NCBI GenBank assembly: GCA_002491825.1
Contig: DKWR01000015.1
Coordinates: 1-45,069 of the forward strand
Length of the DNA: 45,069 bases
Reading direction: 5' to 3'
From: Ruminococcaceae bacterium UBA7147
Lineage (GTDB): Bacteria > Bacillota > Clostridia > Oscillospirales > Acutalibacteraceae
Below, in pieces: positions 42,484 through 45,069 of this stretch. The notes under the pieces were generated by a model, which was not told where the DNA came from, made no database searches, and was given only the letters and a program-made list of their open reading frames with translations. Numbering within the stretch: the first letter of the stretch is position 1; each line of letters opens with the position of its first letter. Position numbers and translations under genes: made by a program.

Positions 42484-42512
42484 GGTCAGGATTCCGCTAC
42501 AGAATCCTGACC
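42484..42512. terminator. Bidirectional terminator after copA and after the micro-ORF
   Basis: GGTCAGGATTC (42484-42494) pairs perfectly with GAATCCTGACC (42502-42512). The minus side has TATTTTTTG, the plus side only TTTC. Confidence 0.88.
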
Positions 42513-42529
42513 TTTCAAATATATCGTAA

Positions 42530-42565
42530 TTAATCCTTAAATAACCAACGTAAAATGTAGAACAT
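42530..42565 (-). CDS. 11-residue micro-ORF with own promoter, ribosome site and terminator
   Basis: On the minus strand ATG at 42565 opens MFYILRWLFKD and a stop. AAAGGAG lies 6 bases upstream. A promoter sits about 45-70 bp upstream and a strong terminator 18 bp downstream, giving an RNA of about 120 bases. The peptide is hydrophobic-aromatic with basic residues, as in short membrane-associated peptides. Coding is supported only by the signals; the RNA could instead be a small regulator. Confidence 0.55.
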   Translation of the reverse strand: MFYILRWLFKD

Positions 42566-42608
42566 AAGTATCTCCTTTCGTCGTTTAGGTGTGTTTTCCT
42601 TTTCTGTG

Positions 42609-42637
42609 ATTATAGGATACCAAACCGACTGTGACAA
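42609..42637 (-). promoter_or_regulatory. Promoter of the micro-ORF unit
   Basis: On the minus strand TTGTCA (42637-42632), 17-bp spacer, TATAAT (42614-42609). Confidence 0.75.
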
Positions 42638-42696
42638 GATACGGACAAAATTCAGTTGATTTTTATACTTTTAGAAAATTTATTATAAATGCAAAA

Positions 42697-42724
42697 AGGA
42701 CTGTTCACAAAAACGAACAGTCCT
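42697..42724 (-). terminator. Terminator after nifU
   Basis: AGGACTGTTC and GAACAGTCCT pair (42697-42706, 42715-42724); on the minus strand TTTTT follows. Confidence 0.88.
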
Positions 42725-42745
42725 CAATTTTATATTAAACTTAAA

Positions 42746-43174
42746 TCAGTGACAGCCGCACTCGTCGCACTCGGGAACCTTACCAACGAACGGTTCGGGG
42801 TCAATTCCCTTGCGTGTGTAATAATCTGAAATAGCGGCTTTAATTGCCTGCTCTGCAAGCACGGAGCAGTGAACTTTAACTGGCGGAAGTCCGTCAAGAG
42901 CCTCCATAACAGCCTTGTTCGTAAGCTTGAGTGCGTCACTTATTGACTTGCCCTTAATCATCTCGGTAGCCATACTGCTTGTTGCAATAGCGGCACCGCA
43001 GCCGAATGTCTTGAACTTAACGTCGGTGATAACGTCGTCCTCAACCTTGATGTACATCTTCATAATATCTCCGCACTTGGAGTTGCCAACCTCGCCGATA
43101 CCGTCAGCGTTTTCAATTTCGCCTACGTTGCGGGGATTAGCAAAATGATCCATAACCTTTTCGGAATATGCCAT
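42746..43174 (-). CDS. nifU: Fe-S cluster scaffold NifU/IscU-type
   Basis: 142 residues. The three scaffold cysteines appear in GNSKCGD, TFGCGAAIATSS and VHCSVLAEQA. The C-terminal end ECDECGCH adds a small cysteine cluster often seen in clostridial versions. It receives sulfur from the NifS encoded 49 bp upstream. Confidence 0.96.
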   Translation of the reverse strand: MAYSEKVMDHFANPRNVGEIENADGIGEVGNSKCGDIMKMYIKVEDDVITDVKFKTFGCGAAIATSSMATEMIKGKSISDALKLTNKAVMEALDGLPPVKVHCSVLAEQAIKAAISDYYTRKGIDPEPFVGKVPECDECGCH

Positions 43175-43223
43175 AATATCTTAAACCTCCTTGATTTTAT
43201 ATAATTAATGTATATATTATTAA

Positions 43224-44417
43224 TTAAGAGTTTTGTGCCGCTTCGTCCTTTTTGATTTTTTCCCAAAGCGGTGACATAGCTCTTAAATAACTGACAATTT
43301 CGGGCACCTTTTCAAGGATATAGTCAATATCCTCCTCGGTGTTCTCGTCAGAGAATGAAAGGCGCATACTGCCGTGAGCAATTTCGTGGGGAAGACCGAT
43401 TGCAAGCAGAACGTGGCTTGGGTCTAGACTTCCCGAGGTGCAGGCTGAACCCGAAGATGCGGAAATTCCGCAAAGGTCAAGCTTTAATAAAAGACTTTCG
43501 CCCTCAATTCCCTCAAAGCACATATTTACGTTACCGGGCAGACGGTGAACTCTGTCGCCGTTAAGTCTTGAACGCTCAATTTTAAGCAGTCCGTCAATCA
43601 GTCGGTCACGCATTTTTACAAGCTTTGCGTTTCTTTCGTCCATTGTATCAACCGAAAGCTGAAGTGCAGCGTCAAGACCGACAATGCCTGCAACGTTTTC
43701 CGTTCCTGCACGTCTGTTTCTTTCCTGTGCACCGCCTTCGATAAGGTTGTCTATCTTAACGCCTCGTCTTACGTAAAGCAAGCCGCAGCCCTTTGGCCCG
43801 TGAATTTTGTGAGCGGTCATTGAAAGCAGGTCAATGTTCTGCTCAATAACGTTGATTCTGACATATCCTGCCGCCTGAACAGCGTCGGTGTGGAACAGAA
43901 TGCCGTGTTTTTTGCAGATTGCACCGATTTCGGCAATCGGCTGAATTGTGCCGATTTCGTTGTTGGCATACATAATAGATACAATAGCAGTGTCCTCACG
44001 AATAGCGTTTTCAACGTCCTCGGGTTTAACAATGCCGTTTTCGTAAACGTCAAGATATGTTACTTCAAAACCATCCTTTTCAAGAGCGGCACACGTATGG
44101 AGAATAGCGTGATGCTCAAATTTTGAAGTAATGATGTGCTTTTTGCCCTTTGCTTTAAGAGCGTGGCAAACGCCCTTTAACGCCCAGTTGTCGGATTCAC
44201 TTCCGCCTGATGTAAAGAAAATTTCGCTCGGTGAAGCGGCTCCGAGATTTTTTGCGATATTAGCTCTTGACTTTTCAACAGCTTCCTTTGCCTTGCCACC
44301 TATACGGTAAAGGCTTGAGGGGTTGCCGTAAACCTCGGTGAGGTAGGGCATCATTTTTTCAAGCACCGACGGTGCAAGAGCAGTTGTAGCCGAGTTGTCG
44401 GCATAAATGTTTCTCAT
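43224..44417 (-). CDS. nifS: Cysteine desulfurase NifS
   Basis: 397 residues from the ATG at 44417 after GAAGGTGA. PLP enzyme that takes sulfur from cysteine for Fe-S assembly. Start YADNSATTALAPSV, PLP Lys in SMTAHKIHGPKG, catalytic Cys in SSGSACTSGSLDPSHVL. Operon rnhA-nifS-nifU. Confidence 0.97.
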   Translation of the reverse strand: MRNIYADNSATTALAPSVLEKMMPYLTEVYGNPSSLYRIGGKAKEAVEKSRANIAKNLGAASPSEIFFTSGGSESDNWALKGVCHALKAKGKKHIITSKFEHHAILHTCAALEKDGFEVTYLDVYENGIVKPEDVENAIREDTAIVSIMYANNEIGTIQPIAEIGAICKKHGILFHTDAVQAAGYVRINVIEQNIDLLSMTAHKIHGPKGCGLLYVRRGVKIDNLIEGGAQERNRRAGTENVAGIVGLDAALQLSVDTMDERNAKLVKMRDRLIDGLLKIERSRLNGDRVHRLPGNVNMCFEGIEGESLLLKLDLCGISASSGSACTSGSLDPSHVLLAIGLPHEIAHGSMRLSFSDENTEEDIDYILEKVPEIVSYLRAMSPLWEKIKKDEAAQNS

Positions 44418-44437
44418 ATATATCACCTTCGTTTGAT

Positions 44438-44875
44438 TTATGCATATTGCTGTGCCGCAGCAACAGCGAGTCGGTCGCACCTTTCGTTTTCAGGGTGACC
44501 GGCGTGACCTTTTACCCATATAACATCAACTTCGTGAATGTCGCAGAGCTTTAAAAGCCTGTCCCACAGTTCGGGATTGAGTGCAGGCTCTTTTTTGTTG
44601 CGCATCCAGTTGTTTGCCTTCCATTTTTTAGCCCAGCCGAGCTTTAATGCGTTGCATACATACTGGGAATCGCTGTACAGCGTTACCTTGCACGGCTCCT
44701 TAAGCGCTTCAAGTGCATTGATTACTGCGGAAAGCTCCATTCTGTTGTTAGTTGTGTTTGCTTCCCCACCCGACATCTCACGTTCGTGCCCGTTGTAGCG
44801 CAGGACTGCACCCCAGCCTCCGGGGCCAGGATTTCCGCTGCAAGCGCCGTCGGTAAAAATTTCAACCTGTTTCAA
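44438..44875 (-). CDS. rnhA: Ribonuclease HI
   Basis: 146 residues from a TTG at 44875, 7 bases after AAGGAG; longer starts lack a site. Catalytic acids in IFTDGACSGNPGPGG, NNRMELSAV and LYSDSQYV, and the loop His and last Asp in GHAGHPENERCDRLA. Cleaves RNA in RNA-DNA hybrids. Leads the nifS-nifU operon, 20 bp apart. Confidence 0.96.
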   Translation of the reverse strand: MKQVEIFTDGACSGNPGPGGWGAVLRYNGHEREMSGGEANTTNNRMELSAVINALEALKEPCKVTLYSDSQYVCNALKLGWAKKWKANNWMRNKKEPALNPELWDRLLKLCDIHEVDVIWVKGHAGHPENERCDRLAVAAAQQYA

Positions 44876-44906
44876 GCGTATTCTCCTTAATTGACGTTTG
44901 ACTAAT

Positions 44907-44935
44907 ATTATAATACGCATAATTCACAAATGCAA
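44907..44935 (-). promoter_or_regulatory. Promoter of rnhA-nifS-nifU
   Basis: On the minus strand TTGCAT (44935-44930), 17-bp spacer, TATAAT (44912-44907). The remaining sequence to 45069 is AT-rich with no gene seen. Confidence 0.75.
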
Positions 44936-45069
44936 CCATTATTTAGTTATTATTTTGCCAAAAGCAGAGCATAATATTAATAAAACGGCTGATTTTTTAT
45001 AATGAAATTCAAATTCCTATTAATACTAAAATCTAATTAAAAACTAAAATATGCTCAAAAATCTTATAA

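Overview
The window looks like chromosome of a low-GC, spore-forming gut Firmicute of the Ruminococcaceae/Oscillospiraceae. Evidence: a cotJ spore-coat operon, a SpoIID-like protein, two secreted proteins with type I dockerins, and a lipoprotein GH13 amylase with a CBM26-like starch-binding module. Dockerins plus CBM26 amylases fit a Ruminococcus (R. bromii-like) starch degrader. The genus is inference; no rRNA is present.

Left, about 1-7488: the right part of a mobile element. It holds the end of a phage-type amidase endolysin, an HTH/zinc-ribbon protein, a SHOCT-type protein, two overlapping large serine recombinases, a solitary CheC phosphatase behind a sigma-28-type promoter, and a third serine recombinase that has lost its 5' end. 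The element ends inside cotJC, leaving cotJA, cotJB and a 64-codon stub of cotJC. This is the arrangement of skin-like elements that interrupt sporulation genes. Its other end lies outside the window.

8.2-24 kb: a degenerate SpoIID-like protein, a membrane protein, a T-box-controlled thrS, a VanY-fold protein lacking all zinc ligands, and a housekeeping run (rpmE, yigZ, rplU-prp-rpmA, obgE, mrnC, yitT). A dockerin protein, a GT2-GtrA glycosyltransferase, the amylase and an SseB protein follow. Two intergenic gaps carry MITE-like or hairpin-rich repeats.

24.2-33.7 kb: accessory region. It has a DUF2975/XRE regulator pair, four small lipoproteins bounded by a 36-bp duplicated scar of the regulator gene end, a heterodimeric ABC exporter, an AT-rich subtilase with Asp to Glu in the triad, and a second dockerin protein related to the first.

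33.7-45 kb: glycolytic genes pgk-tpiA-gpmI, trmL, several small proteins, a copper operon (CsoR operator, csoR, copA with a fused C-terminal CopZ domain that keeps its own ribosome site), a compact transcription unit for an 11-residue peptide, and rnhA-nifS-nifU.

No tRNA, rRNA or CRISPR array was seen. The least ordinary points are the interrupted cotJC, the CopA-CopZ fusion with an internal start, the micro-ORF unit, the CheC cargo, three enzyme-fold proteins with altered catalytic residues, and the lipoprotein island with its scar.
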